NCBI RefSeq assembly: GCF_016908775.1
Contig: NZ_JAFBEP010000007.1
Location: 1 to 64,000, forward strand
Reading direction: 5' to 3'
Length of the DNA: 64,000 nucleotides
From: Defluviitalea raffinosedens
GTDB taxonomy: Bacteria; Bacillota; Clostridia; Lachnospirales; Defluviitaleaceae
In this document: positions 1 through 7,442 of the stretch, in pieces
Layout of the letters: each line of letters opens with the position of its first letter
Position numbering within the stretch: position 1 is the stretch's first letter
Notes under the pieces: model-generated
The model's input: only the letters and a program-made list of their open reading frames with translations
Databases searched by the model: none
What the model was told of the DNA's origin: nothing
Program-made: the position numbers and the translations under genes

Positions 1-20
1 CTGTTTTGCTTTGACCTCAT
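1..20 (-). CDS. start of an unidentified minus-strand gene (cut by window edge)
   Basis: On the minus strand a perfect AGGAGG site (30-35) lies nine bases before an ATG at 20-18. Six codons (M-R-S-K-Q-N) are visible before the window ends. Promoter-like sequence lies further upstream on the same strand (about 45-75). It is divergent from the radical SAM gene at 179. Too little is visible to name a product. Confidence 0.5.
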
Positions 21-178
21 TTTTGACAACCTCCTGTTAGTATTATTTTACTAAACTAGTGTGTGATTGTCCAAATGGGTTAGGGGGATTAAGAGATATT
101 GTATTTTGTCGGTTTTGTTGACTGACCTTTGAGTGAAAGTTTAGGAAGCGAAACGCTTTCTTATAGGAGGACTTATAA

Positions 179-1087
179 ATGTGTGATCAATATGTTAATG
201 AAAGAAAACATAAGACTTATACTGAAAAAGAATATAAAACGATTCTTTCCTCAAAGAATAACATGAACGTATATCGTGGCTGTACCCATGGTTGTATTTA
301 CTGTGATTCCAGAAGTGAGATTTATGGGATGACTTATACCTTTGAGAATATAGAGGTCAAAACCAATGCAGTGAAATTACTGGATGAAGCCTTATCGAAA
401 AAAAGTAAGAAGTGTATGATCGCCACAGGTGCCATGACAGACCCGTATATTCCTCTTGAAAAAGAATTAGAGCAAACAAGAAGATGTCTTGAAGTGATTG
501 AAAAATACGGATTTGGGATAGCAATACTCACAAAGTCCGATTTAATTTTACGGGATATAGATATTTTAAAAAGAATCCATAAAAAAGCCAAATGTGTGGT
601 TCAGATGACGTTAACAACTTATGATGAGGAACTTTGCAAGATACTGGAACCAAATGTGTGCTCCACCAAAAGACGTTTTGAAGTTTTAATGGAAATGCAT
701 AAAGCAGGCATACCAACTGTGGTTTGGATGACACCAATATTGCCCTTTATTAATGATAATGAGGAAAATATTTCAGGCATTTTAGATTATTGTAAGCAGG
801 CAAAGGTAACAGGGTTGTTGACTTTTGGAATAGGAATGACGTTACGTCATGGAAACAGAGAGTATTTTTTTAAAAAGCTGGACGAACATTTTCCTGAGTT
901 GAAGAAAGAATATATGAAAAAGTATAGCTTATCTTATGAACTCAGAAGTCCAAACCATCAAAAGCTTACAAGAATTATTAAGAATTTTTGTAAGGGAAAT
1001 AATATCATTTATGGTGTAAAAGAAGTTTTCGAATTTTGCGCTCATTTCCCCGAGCAGAACGATCAGATATCTATATTTAATATTTAG
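179..1087 (+). CDS. SPL-like radical SAM protein
   Basis: A 302-residue radical SAM enzyme of the family related to spore photoproduct lyase (SPL/Rv2578c-like). The SAM-binding cluster motif C-x3-C-x2-C is seen at Cys35, Cys39 and Cys42 (RGCTHGCIYCDSR), followed by a TIM-barrel-like body with ATGAMTDPY and LTKSDL segments typical of this family. The start is set by a GGAGG site (about 166-170) just before the ATG. Members are cytosolic [4Fe-4S] proteins. True SPL repairs the thymine dimer of spore DNA; this short homologue has no proven substrate, so only the radical SAM chemistry is safe. It appears monocistronic. Confidence 0.85.
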   Translation: MCDQYVNERKHKTYTEKEYKTILSSKNNMNVYRGCTHGCIYCDSRSEIYGMTYTFENIEVKTNAVKLLDEALSKKSKKCMIATGAMTDPYIPLEKELEQTRRCLEVIEKYGFGIAILTKSDLILRDIDILKRIHKKAKCVVQMTLTTYDEELCKILEPNVCSTKRRFEVLMEMHKAGIPTVVWMTPILPFINDNEENISGILDYCKQAKVTGLLTFGIGMTLRHGNREYFFKKLDEHFPELKKEYMKKYSLSYELRSPNHQKLTRIIKNFCKGNNIIYGVKEVFEFCAHFPEQNDQISIFNI

Positions 1088-1200
1088 ATTAGATATTTAT
1101 TCATTTGACTATTTTATTCATAAAGCAAATAAGCTATAATAATCAATAAAGAATGAATAGTCAAACACACCTTGAGCTTGCTGAAAAAGGAGGTTTTGAA

Positions 1201-1764
1201 ATGAGCAGAGTAAATTTCGGGGCAAAACCATTTATGTACCCAATGCCGGTATTGATTATAGGAACTTATGATGAAAACGGGGTACCTAATGCTATGAATG
1301 CAGCCTGGGGAATTATAACGGATTATCAGGAAATTACGATTAGCTTGTCAGAACATAAGACAACAAAGAATCTGGCTGTTACAAAGGCATTTACGGTTAG
1401 CATTGCAACAGAGGATATGGTTATTCCTTGTGATTATGTGGGTATAGAATCAGCCGATAAAGTACCGGACAAATTTGAGATCGCAGGTTTTCATGCAACT
1501 AAAAGTGAATTTGTGAATGCACCGCTTATTGATGAACTTCCCATGGCTCTTGAATGTAAGGTAAAAAGATATAAGGATGATATTCTGGTTGGTGAGATAG
1601 TAAATATCAGTGTGGATGAAAAGATTCTGACAGACGGCAAGATTGATCCCAAAAAGCTTAAACCGATTACATATGATCCGGTAAATCATGCATACATAGG
1701 TCTTGGAGAAAAGGTAGGAAATGCGTTTAAAGACGGATTAATGTTAAGAAATACGCCAAAATAA
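1201..1764 (+). CDS. flavin reductase family protein (flavoredoxin-like)
   Basis: A 187-residue FMN-binding split-barrel protein of the flavin reductase/flavoredoxin family. N-terminal KPFMYPMPVLIIGTYDENG and the AMNAAWG segment that follows are characteristic of the FMN-binding strand and loop. The start at 1201 is chosen because an AAAGGAGG site ends eight bases before it; the open frame extends upstream to 1153 but without a ribosome site. Members bind FMN and shuttle electrons between NAD(P)H or ferredoxin and acceptors in the cytosol of anaerobes. Stands alone between intergenic stretches; physiological partner unknown. Confidence 0.85.
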   Translation: MSRVNFGAKPFMYPMPVLIIGTYDENGVPNAMNAAWGIITDYQEITISLSEHKTTKNLAVTKAFTVSIATEDMVIPCDYVGIESADKVPDKFEIAGFHATKSEFVNAPLIDELPMALECKVKRYKDDILVGEIVNISVDEKILTDGKIDPKKLKPITYDPVNHAYIGLGEKVGNAFKDGLMLRNTPK

Positions 1765-1913
1765 TTATATATGCCTTACATGGCTTAAAATCAAAGGTTT
1801 CCAGATTTTCGGCCGGTATGCCGATAGCTGGGAGCCTTTTTATATTCTCATGCAATTATTTTTGCAATAGCAGTAGTTGGAGTTTTAGCTTATTAGAGAG
1901 GAGAATACTTAAT

Positions 1914-2978
1914 ATGAAAAAGAAAATTATAAGCAGTATGTTAATGGTTTGCATTTTACTTGGCATATTACCCAATACGATGTATGCAGCAACCAATAAT
2001 ACAGCGAAACCATCAGCAGGATGGCATTATCTGCGGATTATGTGGAATTATCTTGATGTTGATAAAGATGGTAATATTGAACTGCGTAATAAGACCAATA
2101 CTAAAGAAGGAAATACGAAGTTCAGGATACATGATTGTGGAAATGGCGATTATGAATTTGAACTTGAGGATGGAAGATACTTAGGATTAGAGATTACTCA
2201 GGAAGAAATGGCTAAAAATCCTGACAAGTTAAACGAACTAAGAGTAAAAGCCGTTAAAAAAGACGCCAAAAAGTATATGACTGTATGGAATGTTTATAGT
2301 GAAAATAATTATGATCTTTTTAACCTACGCCCAAGAATGAATAAAGACTATGTTGTAAATGCCAGTGGAGAGAAGAAAGAGGATGGAACAGCCATTATAG
2401 TATGGAAACATGCAGATCCTTGGATTTGTGCAGCTAATCCAACTCCTGATGCACCTCATCATGCGGAAATCAGATTTATACCGATTTTACCAGCGGTATT
2501 TAGCGTAAGATATAATAATACTCCTTACAGGGATAAACCGGATGGAAAGATATTAGGAGAATTTGGCAGCGGACAAAAGGTATGGGTTACCAGGATAGAT
2601 GGGAATTGGGCAACGATTAAGTATAAAGACAAAGAATATTCTATGTGGGCACCTAAATTGACTGGTGTAGATCCAACGGTAACGGCACCTATAGTATTAA
2701 AGAGCATGCCTTCAAAGGATTCGTATAAGGTGGGTGAAACCTTTGATATCAAAGGCTTAAATGTTGTAAATATAACAGATGGAAAAGAAACAACAGTGAA
2801 CAGCGATTTAAAATATTATATGCAGGAAGTTGTCTATTCCAAAGATGGCAGTTACAAGCTAAAAGATCCTGTAGAGATTAAACCTGGCTACAAATTTAAT
2901 AATAAACTGGAAGCATCTATTGAGATAAAGTACCAGGGGGTATCCTTACAATTTTATTCAATTGAGATCATCAAATAA
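1914..2978 (+). CDS. secreted protein: ricin-like/SH3-like/Ig-like domains
   Basis: A 354-residue exported protein. The start at 1914 follows an AGAGAGGAG site and opens a clear signal peptide (basic MKKK, hydrophobic core, cleavage near MYAA, about residue 28). Residues about 35-185 have the repeated DGxxxLRN / YLGLE / W-x-x-Y pattern of a beta-trefoil (ricin-type) carbohydrate-binding fold. About 190-250 looks like an SH3-like module (YRDKPDGKILGEFGSGQ, WATIKYKDKEYSMW). The last ~95 residues resemble a bacterial Ig-like domain (SKDSYKVGETFDIKGLNV). No catalytic domain is seen, so a wall- or glycan-binding adhesin or scaffold is the best guess. A terminator follows. Domain calls are by eye and need a profile search. 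Confidence 0.65.
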   Translation: MKKKIISSMLMVCILLGILPNTMYAATNNTAKPSAGWHYLRIMWNYLDVDKDGNIELRNKTNTKEGNTKFRIHDCGNGDYEFELEDGRYLGLEITQEEMAKNPDKLNELRVKAVKKDAKKYMTVWNVYSENNYDLFNLRPRMNKDYVVNASGEKKEDGTAIIVWKHADPWICAANPTPDAPHHAEIRFIPILPAVFSVRYNNTPYRDKPDGKILGEFGSGQKVWVTRIDGNWATIKYKDKEYSMWAPKLTGVDPTVTAPIVLKSMPSKDSYKVGETFDIKGLNVVNITDGKETTVNSDLKYYMQEVVYSKDGSYKLKDPVEIKPGYKFNNKLEASIEIKYQGVSLQFYSIEIIK

Positions 2979-3017
2979 CTTTATTGTGATGCAATTATAA
3001 TCAAATTTTTAATCCGA

Positions 3018-3050
3018 AACTCCACAGCAGAAAAGATTGTGGAGTTTTTA
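3018..3050 (+). terminator. intrinsic terminator of the secreted-protein gene
   Basis: Perfect 9-bp arms AACTCCACA / TGTGGAGTT with an 11-base loop, running into a T-run, 40 bases after the stop at 2978. Confidence 0.8.
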
Positions 3051-3207
3051 TATGTTGCTATATAATATTATTAATGACGTATTTTATAATAAGTTTGCAT
3101 TAAATTCAAAATAAATTTTAAGTTGTAATGCTCATGGTTTTGAGAATGGGCTAAGTGTTCATATTTGATGTAGTTTATAATATGTAAAAAGAGAATGGAG
3201 GAATTTT

Positions 3208-3564
3208 ATGTTATTTGTATATTATCCGAAATGCACTACTTGCCAGAAAGCTAAAAAGTGGCTGGAGGAAAATAGTATAGTTTTTGAAGAAAGGCATATT
3301 AAAGAAAAAAATCCATCTGTAGAGGAATTAAAGGAATGGCATAAAAAGAGTGGCTTGCCCTTAAAGAAGTTCTTTAATACCAGCGGTCTTTTGTATAAAG
3401 AACTGAAATTAAAGGACAAGCTTCCCACTATGAGTGAGGAGGAACAGTATAGTCTTCTGGCATCAGATGGTATGCTTGTGAAACGGCCCATTTTGATTGG
3501 TGATAATTTTGTTTTGGTTGGTTTTAAGGAAGCAGACTGGAAAACTGCCCTTGGGATTTTATAA
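3208..3564 (+). CDS. ArsC/Spx/MgsR-family thioredoxin-fold protein
   Basis: A 118-residue protein of the arsenate reductase/Spx family. It begins LFVYYPKCTTCQKAKKWL, with the N-terminal CxxC (Cys9, Cys12) at the thioredoxin-fold active site, and has the family hallmarks FEERHIKEKNPS, FNTSGLLYKEL and VKRPILIG. The KRP motif contributes the oxyanion-site Arg in ArsC relatives. Family members are small cytosolic thiol reductases or, for Spx/MgsR, RNA polymerase-binding regulators. The absence of ars neighbours argues against a dedicated arsenate role. The ribosome site AATGGAGG precedes the ATG. Exact function not assignable. Confidence 0.85.
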   Translation: MLFVYYPKCTTCQKAKKWLEENSIVFEERHIKEKNPSVEELKEWHKKSGLPLKKFFNTSGLLYKELKLKDKLPTMSEEEQYSLLASDGMLVKRPILIGDNFVLVGFKEADWKTALGIL

Positions 3565-3751
3565 CCGAATTGAGCTTGACATTAATTTGATTTTAAATTT
3601 TAAATTATATAAATGGGAATGATTTGCTTATCTAAAGAAAAAAAGTAATTCATAAAGAGAGGGTTATAAAACTTTCTGGTTTTCAAGTACATTAAGCGGC
3701 TATTCTGTGCAGATGTATGAAAGTGCTTAAATAAACAGGGAGGGGTACATC

Positions 3752-4918
3752 ATGTTAGGAAATTTCGTTTATTCAAATCCTACTAAAATATATTTTGGAG
3801 ATGAGGCTCTTAAAGGGTTAAATCAGGAATTGCCCAAGTATGGTAAAAAAGTTATGCTTATTTATGGGGGAGGTTCTATTAAGAAAATAGGACTTTACGA
3901 TGAAATCATAAAAATCCTTAAAGAGAACGACAAAGAAATTATTGAGGATCCGGGAGTTATGCCTAATCCCACTGTGGATAAATTGTACGAAGGATGCAAG
4001 ATTGCTAAAGACAATGATGTAGATTTAATCCTGGCTGTGGGCGGCGGTTCGGTATGCGATTATGCAAAAGCCGTATCGGCATCTGCACATTGTGATGAAG
4101 ATCCATGGAATAAATATTTTTTACGAATGGAAGAGGTGGATAACAGAATCATCCCCATTGGCTGTGTTCTGACAATGGTTGGTACCGGCTCTGAAATGAA
4201 CGGTGGTTCTGTGATTACCAATACGGCAACGAAGCAGAAAATCGGCCGTGTTTTTGATGAGAATGTTTTCCCGAAATTTTCAATATTAAATCCCGTATAT
4301 ACTTTTAGTGTGCCTCAATATCAGATGGTAGCAGGTTTTTTTGATATTATGTCCCATATCCTGGAGCAATATTTTTCCGGAGATGATGATAACACTTCGG
4401 ACTACATAATGGAAGGATTGATAAGGTCCTTGATTCATAGTTCAAGGATAGCTGTTAAAAATCCTAAAGATTACGAAGCCAGAAGCAATATTATGTGGAC
4501 TTCAACATGGGCCCTTAATACACTGGTTGAAAAAGGCAAATCCGAAGACTGGATGGTTCACATGATTGGGCAAGCTATCGGTGGCTATACCGATGCGACC
4601 CATGGAATGACTTTGTCCGCTGTTTCTATGCCTTATTATCGATACATTATGCCTTACGGACTTCATAAATTTAAACGCTATGCAATCAATGTCTGGAATG
4701 TCAATCCTGAAGGAAAAACGGATGAGGAGATTGCAAAGGAAGGGCTTGACCGCATGGAAGCCTATATGAGAGAAATTGGCCTTGTGATGAATATCAGAGA
4801 TTTAGGGGTTACTGAAGATATGCTTGAAGGCATTGCATCCAATACTTTCATTTTAACAGGTGGATATAAAGTGCTGACCCATGAGGAAATCATTGACATC
4901 TTGAAATCCAGTATGTGA
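3752..4918 (+). CDS. iron-containing alcohol dehydrogenase (butanol dehydrogenase-like)
   Basis: A 388-residue group III (Fe-type) alcohol dehydrogenase resembling clostridial NAD(P)H-dependent butanol dehydrogenases and YqhD. The nucleotide site GGGSVCDYAKAV is at about 97-108 and the GTGSEMN loop at about 144-150. Metal-site residues visible are Asp198 and His202 (FDIMSHILE) and His284 (ATHGMT). The position that is often a third His is Gln274 (HMIGQAI). It reduces aldehydes to alcohols (or the reverse) in the cytosol. A strong AGGGAGGGG site precedes the start. It is probably a single-gene unit with about 190 bases of AT-rich upstream DNA. Confidence 0.9.
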   Translation: MLGNFVYSNPTKIYFGDEALKGLNQELPKYGKKVMLIYGGGSIKKIGLYDEIIKILKENDKEIIEDPGVMPNPTVDKLYEGCKIAKDNDVDLILAVGGGSVCDYAKAVSASAHCDEDPWNKYFLRMEEVDNRIIPIGCVLTMVGTGSEMNGGSVITNTATKQKIGRVFDENVFPKFSILNPVYTFSVPQYQMVAGFFDIMSHILEQYFSGDDDNTSDYIMEGLIRSLIHSSRIAVKNPKDYEARSNIMWTSTWALNTLVEKGKSEDWMVHMIGQAIGGYTDATHGMTLSAVSMPYYRYIMPYGLHKFKRYAINVWNVNPEGKTDEEIAKEGLDRMEAYMREIGLVMNIRDLGVTEDMLEGIASNTFILTGGYKVLTHEEIIDILKSSM

Positions 4919-5038
4919 TGAGAATTACAAGTAATTATAACTAAAAACCTTCTGCTGTAGGCTCATCTCCAAAGCACATAAGAAAGACAAAAAATACTTC
5001 AAAGAAGTCAGCATATAAAATCAGAGGGGAGACGTATA

Positions 5039-5527
5039 ATGTTCAGAGAAATGAGGAGGATTAAACAGTTATTATCCAAAGAAGAGACTGAGGCTGTAAT
5101 GAACAGATGCACCAATGGTGTTTTGGCGTGTATTGGTGATGAAGGTTATCCTTATGCTGTTCCTCTTAGTTATGTATATCATAACGGTAAAATATATTTC
5201 CATTCAGCCAAAGCAGGACATAAGTTAGATGCGATTATGAAAGATCCAAAGGTTTCTTTTGCAGTTATAGATGAAGATACGATCGTCAGCAAGGAATTTA
5301 CTTCATATTTTCGCAGTGCAATTGCCTTTGGAAAAGCGAGAATTGTAGAAGGTGATGAACGCCAGGAAGCTTTCAGGGCTTTAGTTGAAAAATATTCGGG
5401 AGATCAGCCTGAAGAAGCTAAGCAAAATGAAATAGACAGATGCACTCAGGCATACATAATTGCAATTGATGTTGAGCATATTACTGGAAAAGAATCTATT
5501 GAATATGTCAGGGCAAAAAACAAGTAG
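5039..5527 (+). CDS. Nim-like pyridoxamine 5'-phosphate oxidase-fold flavoprotein
   Basis: A 162-residue split-barrel protein of the PNPOx-like family nearest to NimA-type 5-nitroimidazole reductases. N-terminal MRRIKQLLSKEETEAVMN, then LACIGDEGYPYAVPLSYVY and IYFHSAKAGHKLDAI, are signature segments; the HSAKAGHK part is the usual FMN or heme contact region. Located in the cytosol. Relatives reduce nitro compounds or bind flavin or heme with unknown role. The start follows an AGAGGGGAGA site. An apparent promoter and an attenuator for the next operon follow at once. Confidence 0.85.
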   Translation: MFREMRRIKQLLSKEETEAVMNRCTNGVLACIGDEGYPYAVPLSYVYHNGKIYFHSAKAGHKLDAIMKDPKVSFAVIDEDTIVSKEFTSYFRSAIAFGKARIVEGDERQEAFRALVEKYSGDQPEEAKQNEIDRCTQAYIIAIDVEHITGKESIEYVRAKNK

Positions 5528-5541
5528 ACTATAAATTGCAT

Positions 5542-5570
5542 TTGACAATTTTTTTGAAATTTGATAGGAT
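5542..5570 (+). promoter_or_regulatory. sigma-A-like promoter before the ABC exporter leader
   Basis: TTGACA (5542-5547), 17-base spacer and TAGGAT (5565-5570). Transcription would begin about 5577 and make a ~130-base leader holding a short frame and a terminator hairpin before the exporter genes. Confidence 0.5.
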
Positions 5571-5617
5571 AGTATAATCGCTTTACTAAATATTTATTTA
5601 ATTTAGATTTTAATCAC

Positions 5618-5704
5618 ATGGCAAAAACGAGTAATGTTTATCATGAAATTCTGCAGATAAACAATACTCGTTTTTTATGGAAAGGGGCTGATTATTATAA
5701 TTAG
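5618..5704 (+). CDS. candidate 28-residue leader peptide of the ABC exporter
   Basis: An ATG at 5618 opens 28 codons that read straight through the terminator hairpin (5623-5676) and stop with TAG at 5702-5704, five bases before the exporter's TTG start. The C-terminal part reads RFLWKGADYYN. A short frame that overlaps a terminator in front of a drug-exporter or resistance gene is the layout of ribosome-mediated attenuation, as known for bmrCD. Against it, no good Shine-Dalgarno sequence is seen before 5618. Translation is therefore an inference. Confidence 0.45.
   Translation: MAKTSNVYHEILQINNTRFLWKGADYYN
5623..5676 (+). terminator. terminator/attenuator hairpin upstream of ABC exporter
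   Basis: Outer arms AAAAACGAGTA / TACTCGTTTTT (11 bp) and inner arms GTTTATC / GATAAAC (7 bp), separated by symmetric two-base bulges. The right arm runs into T6 (5671-5676). It lies between a promoter-like element and the exporter, so it may be an attenuator as well as the end of the preceding gene. Confidence 0.8.
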
Positions 5705-5708
5705 AGAT

Positions 5709-7442
5709 TTGGCACGAAGTGTACGGGAGTACAAAAAAGTATCCATTATCACTCCAATACTCATTAGTATGGAGGTAGTTATTGAATGTATTATACCATT
5801 TATTACAGCAGCATTGGTCAACGAAATTAAGGCTGGATGTGGATTAAACACCATTATCAAGTATGGGGTTCTCTTGATCCTAATGGCATTTTTTTCATTG
5901 CTTTTTGGTGGAATTGCAGGTTCAACCAGCGCTACTGCGGCCAGTGGATTTGCAAAGAATTTAAGAAAGGATATGTTCTATAGCATTCAGAATTATTCCT
6001 TTGAAAACATCGATAAATTTTTGACTTCCTCATTGATTACCCGTATGACAACCGATGTTACCAATGTGCAGAATGCTTATATGATGTTGATCAGAGTGGC
6101 AGTACGGGCACCTTTGATGTTGATCTTTGCATTTGTGATGGCATTTGTAATGGGAGGACGCATGGCATGGATTCTCCTTGTGGTTGTTCCTATTCTTGCA
6201 ATTGGATTAGGTATTGTAATCTATAAGACATTTCCATTGTTCAGGAAAGTTTTCACCAAATACGATGCCTTAAACAAGTCCATCCAGGAAAACATTAAAG
6301 GAATGCGCGTAGTAAAATCTTTTGTCCGTGAAGATTATGAACAGCAAAAGTTTGAAGCGGCTGCTGAAGATGTATGTGCTGACTTTACAAAAGCTGAACG
6401 TATATTGGCCCTGAACGGACCTTTAATGCAGTTTTGCATCTATTTGGTTATGATTTTTGTCTTGTCTTTTGGGTCCTATACCATTATTACAAGCAGGGGC
6501 TTGGATTTTGATATCGGGCAGTTTTCTGCGCTGCTAACATACAATTTTATGATTCTAAGCAGCTTAATGATGCTTTCTATGGTATTTGTAATGATTACTT
6601 TGGCTGGGGAATCTGCTAAGCGTATTGTTGAAGTATTAAATGAAAAAAGTACATTATCAAATCCTGAGAACCCAGTATATACAGTTAAAGATGGATCAAT
6701 TGATTTTGAGAATGTGAGCTTTAAGTATTCCGAAAAAGCAGAGAAAATGGCCTTATCCAATATCAATTTACACATAAAATCCGGTGAAACCATTGGTATT
6801 ATTGGCGGAACAGGATCTGCAAAATCATCTCTTATTCAGCTCATTCCACGTCTGTATGATGCAACGGAAGGCGTTGTAAAAGTAGGGGGCGTAGATGTAA
6901 GAAATTACGATATAGAAACCTTGAGAAATCAGGTTGCTGTTGTGCTGCAGAAGAATATTCTCTTCTCAGGAACCATCAAGGAAAATCTTCGCTGGGGAAA
7001 TAAAGACGCAACAGATGAAGAACTGATTGAGGCTTGCAAGCTGGCTTGTGCCGATGAATTTATTAGTCAATTCCCTAAGGGATATGATACCTATATTGAA
7101 CAAGGGGGAGCTAACTTATCAGGTGGTCAGAAGCAAAGACTTTGCATCGCCAGAGCACTGCTTAAAAAGCCAAAAATATTAATTCTTGACGATTCTACCA
7201 GTGCAGTGGATACCAAGACAGATGCTAAGATTCGCAAGGCATTCCGGGAATATATTCCAGATACAACCAAGATCATCATCGCCCAGAGAACAGCTTCTGT
7301 TGAGGATGCGGATAGAATCATAGTTATGGACAAAGGTACTATTAATGGTATTGGAACCCATAAGCAATTATTAGCTGAAAATGCGATCTACCAGGAAATA
7401 TACTATTCTCAAAATAAGGCGGGTGATCAGGATGAAAACTAA
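5709..7442 (+). CDS. heterodimeric ABC exporter, subunit A (degenerate site)
   Basis: A ~577-residue type IV ABC exporter half: N-terminal six-helix membrane domain (about 15-310) and C-terminal ATPase. Walker A is GGTGSAKSS, Q-loop VVLQKNILFSG, signature LSGGQKQR, Walker B LILDDSTSAVD. The residue after the Walker B Asp is Asp, not the catalytic Glu, so this is the degenerate half of a BmrC/LmrC-like pair. Likely a multidrug or peptide/lipid exporter. Start is uncertain: TTG at 5709 has no close ribosome site, whereas AAAGGGG (5681-5687) would suit a non-standard ATT at 5694. Coupling to the leader stop at 5704 is possible. Its end overlaps the partner gene by 11 bases. Confidence 0.88.
   Translation: MARSVREYKKVSIITPILISMEVVIECIIPFITAALVNEIKAGCGLNTIIKYGVLLILMAFFSLLFGGIAGSTSATAASGFAKNLRKDMFYSIQNYSFENIDKFLTSSLITRMTTDVTNVQNAYMMLIRVAVRAPLMLIFAFVMAFVMGGRMAWILLVVVPILAIGLGIVIYKTFPLFRKVFTKYDALNKSIQENIKGMRVVKSFVREDYEQQKFEAAAEDVCADFTKAERILALNGPLMQFCIYLVMIFVLSFGSYTIITSRGLDFDIGQFSALLTYNFMILSSLMMLSMVFVMITLAGESAKRIVEVLNEKSTLSNPENPVYTVKDGSIDFENVSFKYSEKAEKMALSNINLHIKSGETIGIIGGTGSAKSSLIQLIPRLYDATEGVVKVGGVDVRNYDIETLRNQVAVVLQKNILFSGTIKENLRWGNKDATDEELIEACKLACADEFISQFPKGYDTYIEQGGANLSGGQKQRLCIARALLKKPKILILDDSTSAVDTKTDAKIRKAFREYIPDTTKIIIAQRTASVEDADRIIVMDKGTINGIGTHKQLLAENAIYQEIYYSQNKAGDQDEN

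Noticed and set aside
1818-1913. Longer N terminus for the secreted protein
   Set aside because: The added residues precede a complete signal peptide and the ribosome site lies just before 1914.
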